Assembly: GCA_018702715.1 (NCBI GenBank)
Contig: JABIYQ010000525.1
Location: 1 to 6,485 of the forward strand
Direction of reading: 5' to 3'
Length of the DNA: 6,485 bases
DNA from: Desulfobacula sp.
GTDB lineage: Bacteria; Desulfobacterota; Desulfobacteria; Desulfobacterales; Desulfobacteraceae
Position numbers and translations under genes: made by a program. Shown here piece by piece: positions 1-5,676 of the stretch (positions are counted from its first letter, which is position 1; each line of letters opens with the position of its first letter). Below the pieces are notes generated by a model, which was given only the letters and a program-made list of their open reading frames with translations, did no database searches and had not been told where the DNA came from.

Positions 1-471
1 GATTTATACTATCGGTTGAATGTGTTTAATTTAACGCCCCCTCCGCTTCGTGAAATCAAAGATGATATCCCTCTAATGGTTAAATTTTTTATAAAAAAGT
101 ATCAAAAAAAACATGGAGCCAGGGCAAAAAAAATAAGCGGGCAAGCCCTGGATATTTTATGCAGCCATTCATTTCCGGGAAATGTAAGAGAACTTGAAAA
201 TGAAATTGAAAGAGCTGTAGTCATGTTAGGGTCTGAATCAGACACCATAAAACCATGCCATTTCTCAGAAAATATACTGACAAAAAGTCAAAGTAAAAAA
301 AATATAAAATATAAAAAAAAGACATTAAAAGAAATGGTGGCACTCTTTGAGCAGGACCTGATCAAAAAAGCCATGAAAAAGCATAAAGGCAATAAAACCC
401 ATGCAGCAGATGAGCTTGGGATCAGCCGGGTGGGATTAAACAATAAAATACAGCGGTATGAAATGGTTTGA
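1..471 (+). CDS. Sigma-54-dependent transcriptional activator (NtrC type), C-terminal part only
   Basis: The frame is open from the first base, so this is the 3' end of a gene that starts left of the window; 156 residues remain. Residues 1-8 read DLYYRLNV, typical of the sigma-54-interacting AAA+ ATPase domain, followed by the P-P-L-R-E-I-K-D-D-I-P stretch. The sensor II motif PGNVREL is at residues 59-65. After a lysine-rich linker comes a Fis-type helix-turn-helix (about residues 130-152, THAADELGISRVGLNNKI). Such proteins bind enhancer sites and use ATP hydrolysis to open sigma-54 RNA polymerase promoters. The regulatory N-terminus is missing here, so whether it has a receiver domain cannot be seen. 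The kinase gene that follows 56 bases later suggests that it is a response regulator. The TTG at 16 is not the start, because the conserved domain continues upstream of it. Confidence 0.95.
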   Translation, partial: DLYYRLNVFNLTPPPLREIKDDIPLMVKFFIKKYQKKHGARAKKISGQALDILCSHSFPGNVRELENEIERAVVMLGSESDTIKPCHFSENILTKSQSKKNIKYKKKTLKEMVALFEQDLIKKAMKKHKGNKTHAADELGISRVGLNNKIQRYEMV

Positions 472-527
472 GTTTACCCTGTGAGACAAATTAAGTTTTA
501 AATAAATCAGGATTTATCCACAATTAA

Positions 528-2387
528 ATGTTTGGCATAAAAAAGAAAACAAAAAAGAAATTGACCACTGAAGATCCCGTGTATTCTGGACGGGAATTTC
601 TAGGACTTTGGTCATATGTGTTAACGCATGGATCTAATATTGATCAATTCTTTTGTGGGATTGACATTCCCAAAGAAAGAATCCTGGATGAAAATGAATG
701 GTTTGATATCCATACTACATTTAAATTGTGGAAAAACTATCGATCCTGCCTTCAAGACTTTGATATGACTGAAACTTTTTACATTACTTTTGAATCTGCT
801 AAAAAATCTTCCTATGGGATTGCGAAACTAGTGGCCCAGTTTTCATCCATAAAAAATATTTTCAAGTTAGCTCCTTATTTAGCAAGTACAGTATCCAAAA
901 TTGATCTATTTAAAATCCTTGAACTTGACGCTACTTCAGCCATAATTAAATATAACCCTTATCCGGGATTTGAAGAATTTATCGATTCTTCTCACTATTT
1001 CTCATTCTTGGGGGTGTTTGCCGCTATCCCAACCACACACGATATGCCGCCGGCAAAGGTCAGGGAAATTGCAAGTCTGATCGATGTGAAAAAAAAATTT
1101 TCAATCGATTTTGCACAGTTTGACCATACCATAAAAGAAAAAAATGGAATCATCTATCTGGATGATGAACCGGCCGGAAAATGGATCACCATTTCCAAAG
1201 ACCATGATCTTAACCCTGTGGTGCTTAAATATCTTACAGGAGAAAAATGTGTGTTATGGGAAAAGGATATAAGGGAAACAAAAAAATCAGGAAAAAAAAT
1301 TCTCATTGCAAAAAAAGGGGATCTTTATAATTGCTCATCAAGTATTTTTACTGCAAAATGGGAAAATTCCAACTTTATTTCTAGAATAAAAAAGGCCCTT
1401 CCCATTGCCAGACAATTTTTACTTGCCTTTTTTAAGAGCCGGGATGCCTTGTTTAAACAGACATCCATGCTCCATGACCAGGCAAGCATACTTGAGGATA
1501 GAATCAGAACAAAAACCAGGGAGTTGAACCAGGCCCATGAGGAAATCATGGAGCTTGAAAAACGCACAATTGAGCACAGAATCACGGGCGGATTTGCCCA
1601 TGAAATGAGGAATGCCCTTGCCGGTGCTCAATTGGAATTAAGATCAGTCATTGATTATAAAAACCAAAAAAAAACATCCACTAAAATTCTTAAAGAGAAT
1701 GCAACTCTTCTATTGGAAAATCTATATACACTTCATAAAGACTATGGAATACCCAAAAACAATATCGCAAAATCTTTTATCCCACAGCTAAAGGAGATGG
1801 CTGAGATATCAGATCATTTATCCAATGTGTTCCATGATATTTCAAGTGATATTGACCGGGGATTAAATATTACCAAGGAAATCAGAAATTATGCGAAAAT
1901 GCATGAATTTAAGGCCGGGACCCAAATTGTTGAAATCGTCAGCCTTTTGAAAAACTTTAAACACCGACATTTAAAAGAGCTGAACAATAACAATATTACC
2001 CTATCGTTTTCCGGAATAAAAAAAGCCCATGTCACAGCAGATAAAGAATATTTAACTTCCATTTTCACCAATTTGATTCTCAATGCAAAAGAGGCATTAG
2101 TTGATGATGAAACACTTAAAGGCAAAATTCATATCAACATCGAAAAAAATAATTCAACTTTTATCGTGAAGGTAATAGATAATGGTCCCGGCATTCCAAA
2201 TGATATAGAAAAAGATATTTTTGAACCTTTTTTTACAACCAAACCTTCCAGCGGAACAGGTTTGGGACTGGGTATTGTCAAAAGGCTTGTAAATTTATAT
2301 GGCGGGCAGATCACCATTGAATCGGTCATGGGAAAAGGGACAACAGTTGAAATAAGGCTTCCAGGAATTGAGAATGGATCGGTTTAA
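528..2387 (+). CDS. Soluble sensor histidine kinase with N-terminal sensory module and long DHp hairpin
   Basis: This is a 619-residue protein with no membrane segment or signal peptide, so it is probably cytoplasmic. Residues about 17-200 form a sensory module; its region FAAIPTTHDMPPAKV (about 165-180) recalls, from memory, a module seen in other deltaproteobacterial kinases that ends in a C-x-x-G-x3-C segment, but those cysteines are absent here. A coiled coil spans about 305-350. The H-box GGFAHEMRNALAG places the phospho-accepting His at 358. The ATP-binding domain follows: N-box N519 (NLILNAKEAL), G1 DNGPGIP from D551, F-box EPFFTTK, and G2 GTGLGLG from G576. H358 to N519 is 161 residues, about 50 more than usual, which implies an extended dimerisation hairpin. 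The H-box is of the NtrB-like kind, fitting the adjacent NtrC-type activator as a partner. The Shine-Dalgarno sequence is weak and distant (CAGGA, 508-512), so the ATG at 528 is likely but not certain. The gene overlaps the next gene by 14 bases. Confidence 0.93.
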   Translation: MFGIKKKTKKKLTTEDPVYSGREFLGLWSYVLTHGSNIDQFFCGIDIPKERILDENEWFDIHTTFKLWKNYRSCLQDFDMTETFYITFESAKKSSYGIAKLVAQFSSIKNIFKLAPYLASTVSKIDLFKILELDATSAIIKYNPYPGFEEFIDSSHYFSFLGVFAAIPTTHDMPPAKVREIASLIDVKKKFSIDFAQFDHTIKEKNGIIYLDDEPAGKWITISKDHDLNPVVLKYLTGEKCVLWEKDIRETKKSGKKILIAKKGDLYNCSSSIFTAKWENSNFISRIKKALPIARQFLLAFFKSRDALFKQTSMLHDQASILEDRIRTKTRELNQAHEEIMELEKRTIEHRITGGFAHEMRNALAGAQLELRSVIDYKNQKKTSTKILKENATLLLENLYTLHKDYGIPKNNIAKSFIPQLKEMAEISDHLSNVFHDISSDIDRGLNITKEIRNYAKMHEFKAGTQIVEIVSLLKNFKHRHLKELNNNNITLSFSGIKKAHVTADKEYLTSIFTNLILNAKEALVDDETLKGKIHINIEKNNSTFIVKVIDNGPGIPNDIEKDIFEPFFTTKPSSGTGLGLGIVKRLVNLYGGQITIESVMGKGTTVEIRLPGIENGSV

Positions 2388-2829
2388 TAGACTTTTAAAA
2401 AAATTTGACCTTGAAGAACCGCCTTTTAAATCATCAACACGGTTCCAGGTTTTGATAATAGATGACAGCCTTAATATTCAAAATGCGCTGAAGCGAATCC
2501 TGATTCAAAAAAATTATGAGGTGACCCTTGAGTCAACAGGTAAAGGCGGAATTGATGCGTTAAGCGATGAGACCGGTGTTGTCATACTGGATGTAAAACT
2601 GCCGAAAATGGATGGCATACATATTTATATAAAGCTAAAAGAAAAAAATCCTCAAGTCCCCATTATTTTTTATTCAGCATATCCCGGAGATAAGAAGATC
2701 GTAAAAAAATGCATTTCTTTAAAACCCCATGCCTTTATTGAAAAGGGTGTTGCAAAAGATATTGATTCTCTATATCAATCCATTGACAATGCTACAGATA
2801 TTGACAAATGCCATACAAAGATTAACTGA
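2374..2829 (+). CDS. Single-domain response regulator (stand-alone receiver)
   Basis: The protein is 151 residues from the ATG at 2374. A TTG six bases upstream (2368) is in frame, but the ATG has AGGA (2363-2366) at a 7-base spacing and is preferred. After about 25 residues of charged N-terminal extension (DRFNRLLKKFDLEEPP) there is one receiver domain: acidic pair D30-D31 (LIIDDS), phospho-acceptor D73 (VVILDVKLPKMDG), switch residue S101 (FYSAYPG) and conserved lysine K124. The usual K-P is K-G here. No DNA-binding or enzymatic output domain follows; the last 25 residues are a helix and a short tail. The 14-base overlap with the kinase stop suggests translational coupling and joint function, for example as a phosphate sink, a relay step, or a diffusible effector like CheY. 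Which of these applies cannot be read from the sequence. Confidence 0.9.
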   Translation: MDRFNRLLKKFDLEEPPFKSSTRFQVLIIDDSLNIQNALKRILIQKNYEVTLESTGKGGIDALSDETGVVILDVKLPKMDGIHIYIKLKEKNPQVPIIFYSAYPGDKKIVKKCISLKPHAFIEKGVAKDIDSLYQSIDNATDIDKCHTKIN

Positions 2830-3030
2830 TAACTAAGTTTACGCTTTTTACACAACTCCTATCGATTTCATATCCTCAAAATATAAAACACTTGAACATA
2901 TCGTATTTATTATCAGTAAGTTAATGTGAATCCTCTCTGCATTACCCCTGATTGGCATGGTTGATGCAGCTATAATCTAATGGTTTAAAGATTGATGTTT
3001 AGCATTTAACCCAACTTACGAGGTGATATT
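2830..3030. other. Intergenic regulatory region before the NarX-like kinase
   Basis: I found no convincing coding frame on either strand. Short ATG frames (such as the one at 2958) close within a few codons. The region holds the -24/-12 promoter at 2952-2968, an inverted pair CTGCAT/ATGCAG (2937-2942 and 2964-2969) bracketing that promoter, and a widely spaced inverted pair ACTGATAA/TTATCAGT (2825-2832 and 2910-2917), which lies about 60-150 bases upstream of the predicted transcription start, where enhancer sites for sigma-54 activators usually sit. No terminator-like hairpin with a T tract follows the receiver gene. Confidence 0.6.
2952..2968 (+). promoter_or_regulatory. Sigma-54 (RpoN) -24/-12 promoter
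   Basis: TTGGCATGGTTGATGCA matches the consensus TTGGCACG-N4-TTGCA with two mismatches. The invariant GG (2954-2955) and GC (2966-2967) are exactly 12 bases apart, the required spacing. Transcription should start near 2979, giving a leader of about 40 bases before the Shine-Dalgarno sequence at 3020. It faces the NarX-like kinase gene. A sigma-54 activator gene is present upstream (1-471), which makes a regulatory link plausible, though many such activators exist in this kind of genome. Confidence 0.65.
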
Positions 3031-3033
3031 ATT
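3020..3033 (+). promoter_or_regulatory. Strong Shine-Dalgarno (GAGGTGA) with probable ATT start codon
   Basis: GAGGTGA at 3020-3026 is the strongest ribosome-binding match in the window. The kinase frame is open here (its nearest upstream stop is TAA at 3007-3009). ATT at 3031 lies 7 bases after GAGG, the ideal distance. No ATG, GTG or TTG in this frame occurs before 3118. The only ordinary start near the site, GTG at 3023, is in another frame and stops after six codons. Starting at 3031 adds 29 residues and gives a 261-residue protein. ATT starts are rare but real (infC is the classical case). Confidence 0.5.
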
Positions 3034-3117
3034 TCATTACTGAGCAGAACAAATTTAGAAATCGATCCATACATTGTCCAATTACAGCAGCAAGTTGATA
3101 AACATAAAACTGCGACG

Positions 3118-3816
3118 ATGATATTAACTGAAATCAATGAGACACTCAGCAAAGAGGTGAAAGAAAAAACAAATCGATTAAAACACCTCAATGAACAACT
3201 TATTGTTGCTGAAGAAATGGAACGAAAGGCTGTTGCCTCAGACCTCCATGACGGGGTTGTTCAAAATCTTGCCATAAGTATTTCTACTATAAAAGATATC
3301 AAAGATTCCACTATCATTCCAAACACACAGGTGCTTTCAAAAATCCAGGGATACCTTGAACAATCCGTACGGGAGATCCGGTCCCTGATCTATAAACTGG
3401 TGCCGCCGATTTTAGATGATTTTGATATTGAAATTGCCCTGGGGGTTTTTATAGAAGAAATAAATATAAATCATAAAAGTAGTATAAACTATATCAATAA
3501 TTTAAAAGATCCCATTCATTTTGATAAGACTGTTAAAATTGTTTTATACCGGGCTGTCAGCGAGCTAGTAACCAATATGATAAAACATTCCAAAGCAAAA
3601 AATGCCAAAGTGATTGTCTCAGAGACTCGGAATATGGCGCAGTTAAGTGTTGAGGACGATGGCGTTGGGTTTTATTCTGGAAAAACACACCATTCCCGGT
3701 CCGGCTGTTTCGGGTTAAACAATCTTAAAGAACGCATGAAAAATATTGATGGTGAAATGAAAATATTTTCTGAACCAGGCAAAGGAACAAAAATTGTATT
3801 ATTGATACCCAAATAA
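3118..3816 (+). CDS. NarX/DegS-type sensor histidine kinase (HisKA_3 family), cytoplasmic
   Basis: The span gives the first ordinary start (ATG 3118, 232 residues), but this ATG has no ribosome-binding site and falls inside a predicted coiled coil. The true start is probably ATT at 3031. An N-terminal coiled coil (to about residue 40) leads to the H-box, with H44 in DLHDGVVQNL, the signature of kinases that usually pair with LuxR-type regulators. The ATPase domain shows N153 (ELVTNMIKHS), G1 D181-G-V-G184, and G2 with G199-L-N-N (FGLNNLKERM), ending in GTKIVLLIPK. No membrane segment, PAS or GAF domain is visible, so the input signal is unknown; it may act through partner proteins. No LuxR-type regulator lies nearby, making it an orphan in this window. 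A sigma-54 promoter lies just upstream. A 5'-truncated remnant of a longer kinase is the alternative reading. Confidence 0.88.
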   Translation: MILTEINETLSKEVKEKTNRLKHLNEQLIVAEEMERKAVASDLHDGVVQNLAISISTIKDIKDSTIIPNTQVLSKIQGYLEQSVREIRSLIYKLVPPILDDFDIEIALGVFIEEININHKSSINYINNLKDPIHFDKTVKIVLYRAVSELVTNMIKHSKAKNAKVIVSETRNMAQLSVEDDGVGFYSGKTHHSRSGCFGLNNLKERMKNIDGEMKIFSEPGKGTKIVLLIPK

Positions 3817-3977
3817 AAAATCCCAGAAGCTGGTTTCCCCCAATTATTTGATCTTAAAAAATAAATTTTAATATCTGCAAGAAAACTGTTTGAATTAGGT
3901 ATTGCTTAAAAATTAAATTCAGCTATAACTGACATGTCTTGATATTAAACTTCATTTTGCCGGATTAAAAAAATCTC
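3817..3977. other. Intergenic region before the MFS gene
   Basis: This AT-rich gap of 161 bases has no coding frame that I can support. It contains a weak promoter candidate (3902-3929). A short hairpin CCAG-AAG-CTGG lies just after the kinase stop. Read on the minus strand it is followed by a T run, but its stem is only four pairs and no minus-strand gene would use it, so I do not call a terminator. Confidence 0.4.
3902..3929 (+). promoter_or_regulatory. Possible sigma-70 promoter for the MFS gene
   Basis: TTGCTT (3902-3907) and TATAAC (3924-3929) are separated by 16 bases. The -10 matches five of six consensus bases and the -35 three of six. It lies about 50 bases before the MFS start. In DNA this AT-rich such matches arise by chance, so this is only a candidate. 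Confidence 0.3.
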
Positions 3978-5162
3978 ATGAAATATATTTTAAGGGATAG
4001 AAATTTAAGTATTTTATTTGTATCCACATTTTTATTTTTTACAAATGAAGCCTTATTTCTGCCCACTCTACCCCTGTATTTATCGGGTGCAGGTTACAGC
4101 AATACAATGATAGGGATAGTTCTCGGGGCATTTGCACTGGGAGTTTTGCTTGCACGACCCCTGTCTGGATTTATTACAGATGAAAAAGGCAGAAAAATAT
4201 CCCTTGTTGCCGGAGTTATCATTTTTGCTGCAGCCCCTTTATTATATCTTGTTTCCACTGATTTTCTGTATTTAATCATAATCAGATTTTTTCATGGGTT
4301 AGGGCTTTGCTTTTATACAACTGCATTCCCCGCGTATATCACAGATGTCAGTGATGAGAACAATAGGGGTGAAATATTAGGTCATATGGCAACATCCACA
4401 ACTTTAGCGTTTACTTTGGGTCCATTGGTTGGAATGACAGTCTTCAGCTCATACGGATTTAAGTCCTTGATTTTCCTTTGCACAATAACAGGACTATTAA
4501 ATCTTATCGTAATTTTAAAGATATCGGAGATTCATAAAAAAACAGATAAGAGATTAAAGATTCCTTACAAAAAAATTGTCTTTAAAAGAAGCGTGCTTGT
4601 TTCTTCTTTTATTCAGCTGATATATGCCATTATTTTTGGTGGCATAATGACATTTCTTCCCCTTCTTTTAAAAAATATTGAAGGCGTAAATGTGGGTGTT
4701 TTTTTTATGGTGGAATCCATTGTAATCATCGCCTGCAGATTTATAGCCGCTCAAATGGCCGACAAATACGGAAGAGGACCCGTGTTTGTCTATTCTTTTC
4801 TTATTATTATTTGTGGTGTTTATTTAATATCAAAAATAGATACAATACACATCCTGATTGCCACAGCAGCTCTTTTTGGGGTAGGCTCCTCTTTGTGCTT
4901 ACCTGCACTTTCAGCATATATAGCAGACAGATCTGATCCATCAGCCAGGGGTACGGTTTTCAGTTTTTTTTATGGTGCCTTTGATGCGGGTGTTGTTGTG
5001 GCCGGTGTTTTACTGGGGTTTATTGCCGATTTGACCGGTCTTCGAGAAATGTTCATGATTACTGCAGCTTCCGGTTTTCTTTGCCTCATTATTTTTTCCC
5101 TGTTTATTAAAAAAGGATTTAGGAAATCTTTACAATGGTCTCTTTTACCTAAAAGGCAATAG
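3978..5162 (+). CDS. Major facilitator superfamily (MFS) transporter, 12 helices
   Basis: The 394-residue inner-membrane protein is full length for the family, with about twelve hydrophobic segments in two halves separated by a basic cytoplasmic loop (about residues 178-200, rich in K and R). The loop between helices 2 and 3 carries motif A, with D68-E-K-G71-R72-K73, and the second half repeats it as D262-K-Y-G265-R266. These features mark a proton-driven carrier, most likely an exporter of the drug/metabolite type, but the substrate cannot be told. The ATG at 3978 is followed at once by the first helix (ILFVSTFLFF); its ribosome-binding site is poor (GGA, 13 bases away). It sits between the kinase gene and arsR and has its own gaps of 161 and 136 bases, so co-transcription with either is not evident. 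A role in arsenic resistance is possible by position only. Confidence 0.9.
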   Translation: MKYILRDRNLSILFVSTFLFFTNEALFLPTLPLYLSGAGYSNTMIGIVLGAFALGVLLARPLSGFITDEKGRKISLVAGVIIFAAAPLLYLVSTDFLYLIIIRFFHGLGLCFYTTAFPAYITDVSDENNRGEILGHMATSTTLAFTLGPLVGMTVFSSYGFKSLIFLCTITGLLNLIVILKISEIHKKTDKRLKIPYKKIVFKRSVLVSSFIQLIYAIIFGGIMTFLPLLLKNIEGVNVGVFFMVESIVIIACRFIAAQMADKYGRGPVFVYSFLIIICGVYLISKIDTIHILIATAALFGVGSSLCLPALSAYIADRSDPSARGTVFSFFYGAFDAGVVVAGVLLGFIADLTGLREMFMITAASGFLCLIIFSLFIKKGFRKSLQWSLLPKRQ

Positions 5163-5210
5163 GTCTGCCTTTCTGTGTCGCGTATATGAAATATGACTTA
5201 TTTTATAGGC

Positions 5211-5252
5211 TTGTCAACTATATTTCGATATTTCTGGAAATATAGTTGACAA
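5211..5252. promoter_or_regulatory. Perfect inverted repeat, likely ArsR operator
   Basis: Arms of 16 bases, TTGTCAACTATATTTC (5211-5226) and its exact complement (5237-5252), flank a 10-base centre. ATATTTC occurs at 5220-5226 and again at 5228-5234, so the right-hand GAAATAT (5237-5243) can form a dyad with either copy. The right arm contains the -35 (TTGACA) of the arsR promoter, so a bound repressor would block RNA polymerase. Winged-helix ArsR-family dimers bind such AT-rich dyads. The sequence could also fold as an RNA hairpin behind the MFS gene, but the overlap with a promoter favours an operator. Confidence 0.7.
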
Positions 5253-5274
5253 ACTCTTTTTAAGTATTTATTAT
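5246..5274 (+). promoter_or_regulatory. Sigma-70-type promoter of arsR
   Basis: TTGACA (5246-5251, full consensus) and TATTAT (5269-5274, five of six) are separated by the ideal 17 bases. Transcription would start near 5281, about 18 bases before the arsR start. The -35 lies within the right arm of the inverted repeat at 5211-5252, which indicates repression by a factor bound there, most simply ArsR itself. Confidence 0.75.
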
Positions 5275-5298
5275 GGTGACAATGAAAAAAAGGAAACT

Positions 5299-5598
5299 AT
5301 GGAAAATAAAACAGCAGCAAAAAAACTGGCAGAACTGGGACACATCACCCGGCTTTCAATTTTTCGATATCTTGTTAAGGTTGGCGATCAAGGAGCACCC
5401 GTCGGACAGATTCAGGAAAAATTAAACATACCGGGTTCCACTTTGTCACACCATATCAGCCGACTGGTTTCAGTGGGTTTAATCCGCCAGAAAAGACAGA
5501 GCCGTACACTGTATTGTGTGCCCCAGTTTGAAGTTTTGCATGAGCTTATAGACTTTCTCCAGGCTGAATGCTGTACTGAAGGCAAATGTAATATTTAA
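5299..5598 (+). CDS. arsR: ArsR-family metalloregulatory repressor
   Basis: The 99-residue winged-helix protein is of normal length for the family. The ATG at 5299 has AAGGA (5290-5294) at a 4-base spacing. The core reads LGHITRLSIFRYL, then the recognition helix region GSTLSHHISRLVSVGLI and the wing RQKRQSRTLYC. The classical C-V-C metalloid site in the helix before the recognition helix is absent (the sequence there is PVGQIQEKL). Instead cysteines lie at 73, 91, 92 and 97, the last three as CC-x4-C at the C-terminus. This resembles the C-terminal Cys triad known from the Acidithiobacillus ferrooxidans ArsR, so trivalent arsenic (inorganic or methylated) is a likely inducer. It probably represses its own promoter through the dyad at 5211-5252 and the arsP gene downstream. 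A sensor of another soft metal is the alternative. Confidence 0.88.
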   Translation: MENKTAAKKLAELGHITRLSIFRYLVKVGDQGAPVGQIQEKLNIPGSTLSHHISRLVSVGLIRQKRQSRTLYCVPQFEVLHELIDFLQAECCTEGKCNI

Positions 5599-5618
5599 AC
5601 AGATATTTTTTTGCTTTT

Positions 5619-5632
5619 ATATTTCGAAATAT
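5619..5632. promoter_or_regulatory. Perfect 14-base palindrome between arsR and arsP, second operator candidate
   Basis: ATATTTCGAAATAT is its own complement and uses the same ATATTTC half-site as the dyad before arsR, here with no spacer. It lies 44 bases before the permease start. No convincing -35/-10 pair is attached; the TAGAAT at 5642 lacks a -35 at the right distance. It may serve as an auxiliary ArsR site or control an internal promoter. Confidence 0.5.
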
Positions 5633-5676
5633 CCGGAAGCATAGAATTAATATACAAAATTTAAAAAAGGTTTATC

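Noticed and set aside
171..183. Near-palindrome ATTTCCGGGAAAT
   Set aside because: It lies within codons for the conserved F-P-G-N-V motif of the activator, so coding constraint explains it.
1089..1097. Run of nine A followed by T run in the kinase gene, as a programmed slippage site
   Set aside because: A-runs are common across this AT-rich window, the frame is intact through it, and it simply encodes lysines.
1325..2329. Several minus-strand open frames of 60-90 codons opposite the large kinase
   Set aside because: They lie opposite a well-supported kinase gene with all catalytic motifs, show no recognisable domain, and are expected shadows.
2971..2976. TATAAT as a sigma-70 -10 box before the NarX-like kinase
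   Set aside because: No acceptable -35 exists 16-18 bases upstream (CTGATT or similar) and there is no extended -10; the overlapping sigma-54 element is much better.
3023..3043. GTG-initiated six-codon leader peptide at the strong Shine-Dalgarno
   Set aside because: The GTG lies inside the Shine-Dalgarno sequence itself, so a ribosome bound there could not start at it.
3006..3191. Minus-strand open frame of 61 codons over the NarX-like kinase start
   Set aside because: It is antisense to the coiled-coil region, has no family resemblance, and is explained by the + strand frame.
3822..3850. Hairpin CCAG-AAG-CTGG after the NarX-like kinase as a terminator
   Set aside because: The stem has only four pairs; on the + strand it is followed by C-rich sequence, not a T tract, and no gene ends there on the minus strand.
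5189..5217. Divergent minus-strand promoter from the left arm of the arsR repeat (TTGACA on the minus strand)
   Set aside because: The -35 is a by-product of the perfect repeat; the best -10 at 16-17 bases is poor and no minus-strand gene lies to the left.
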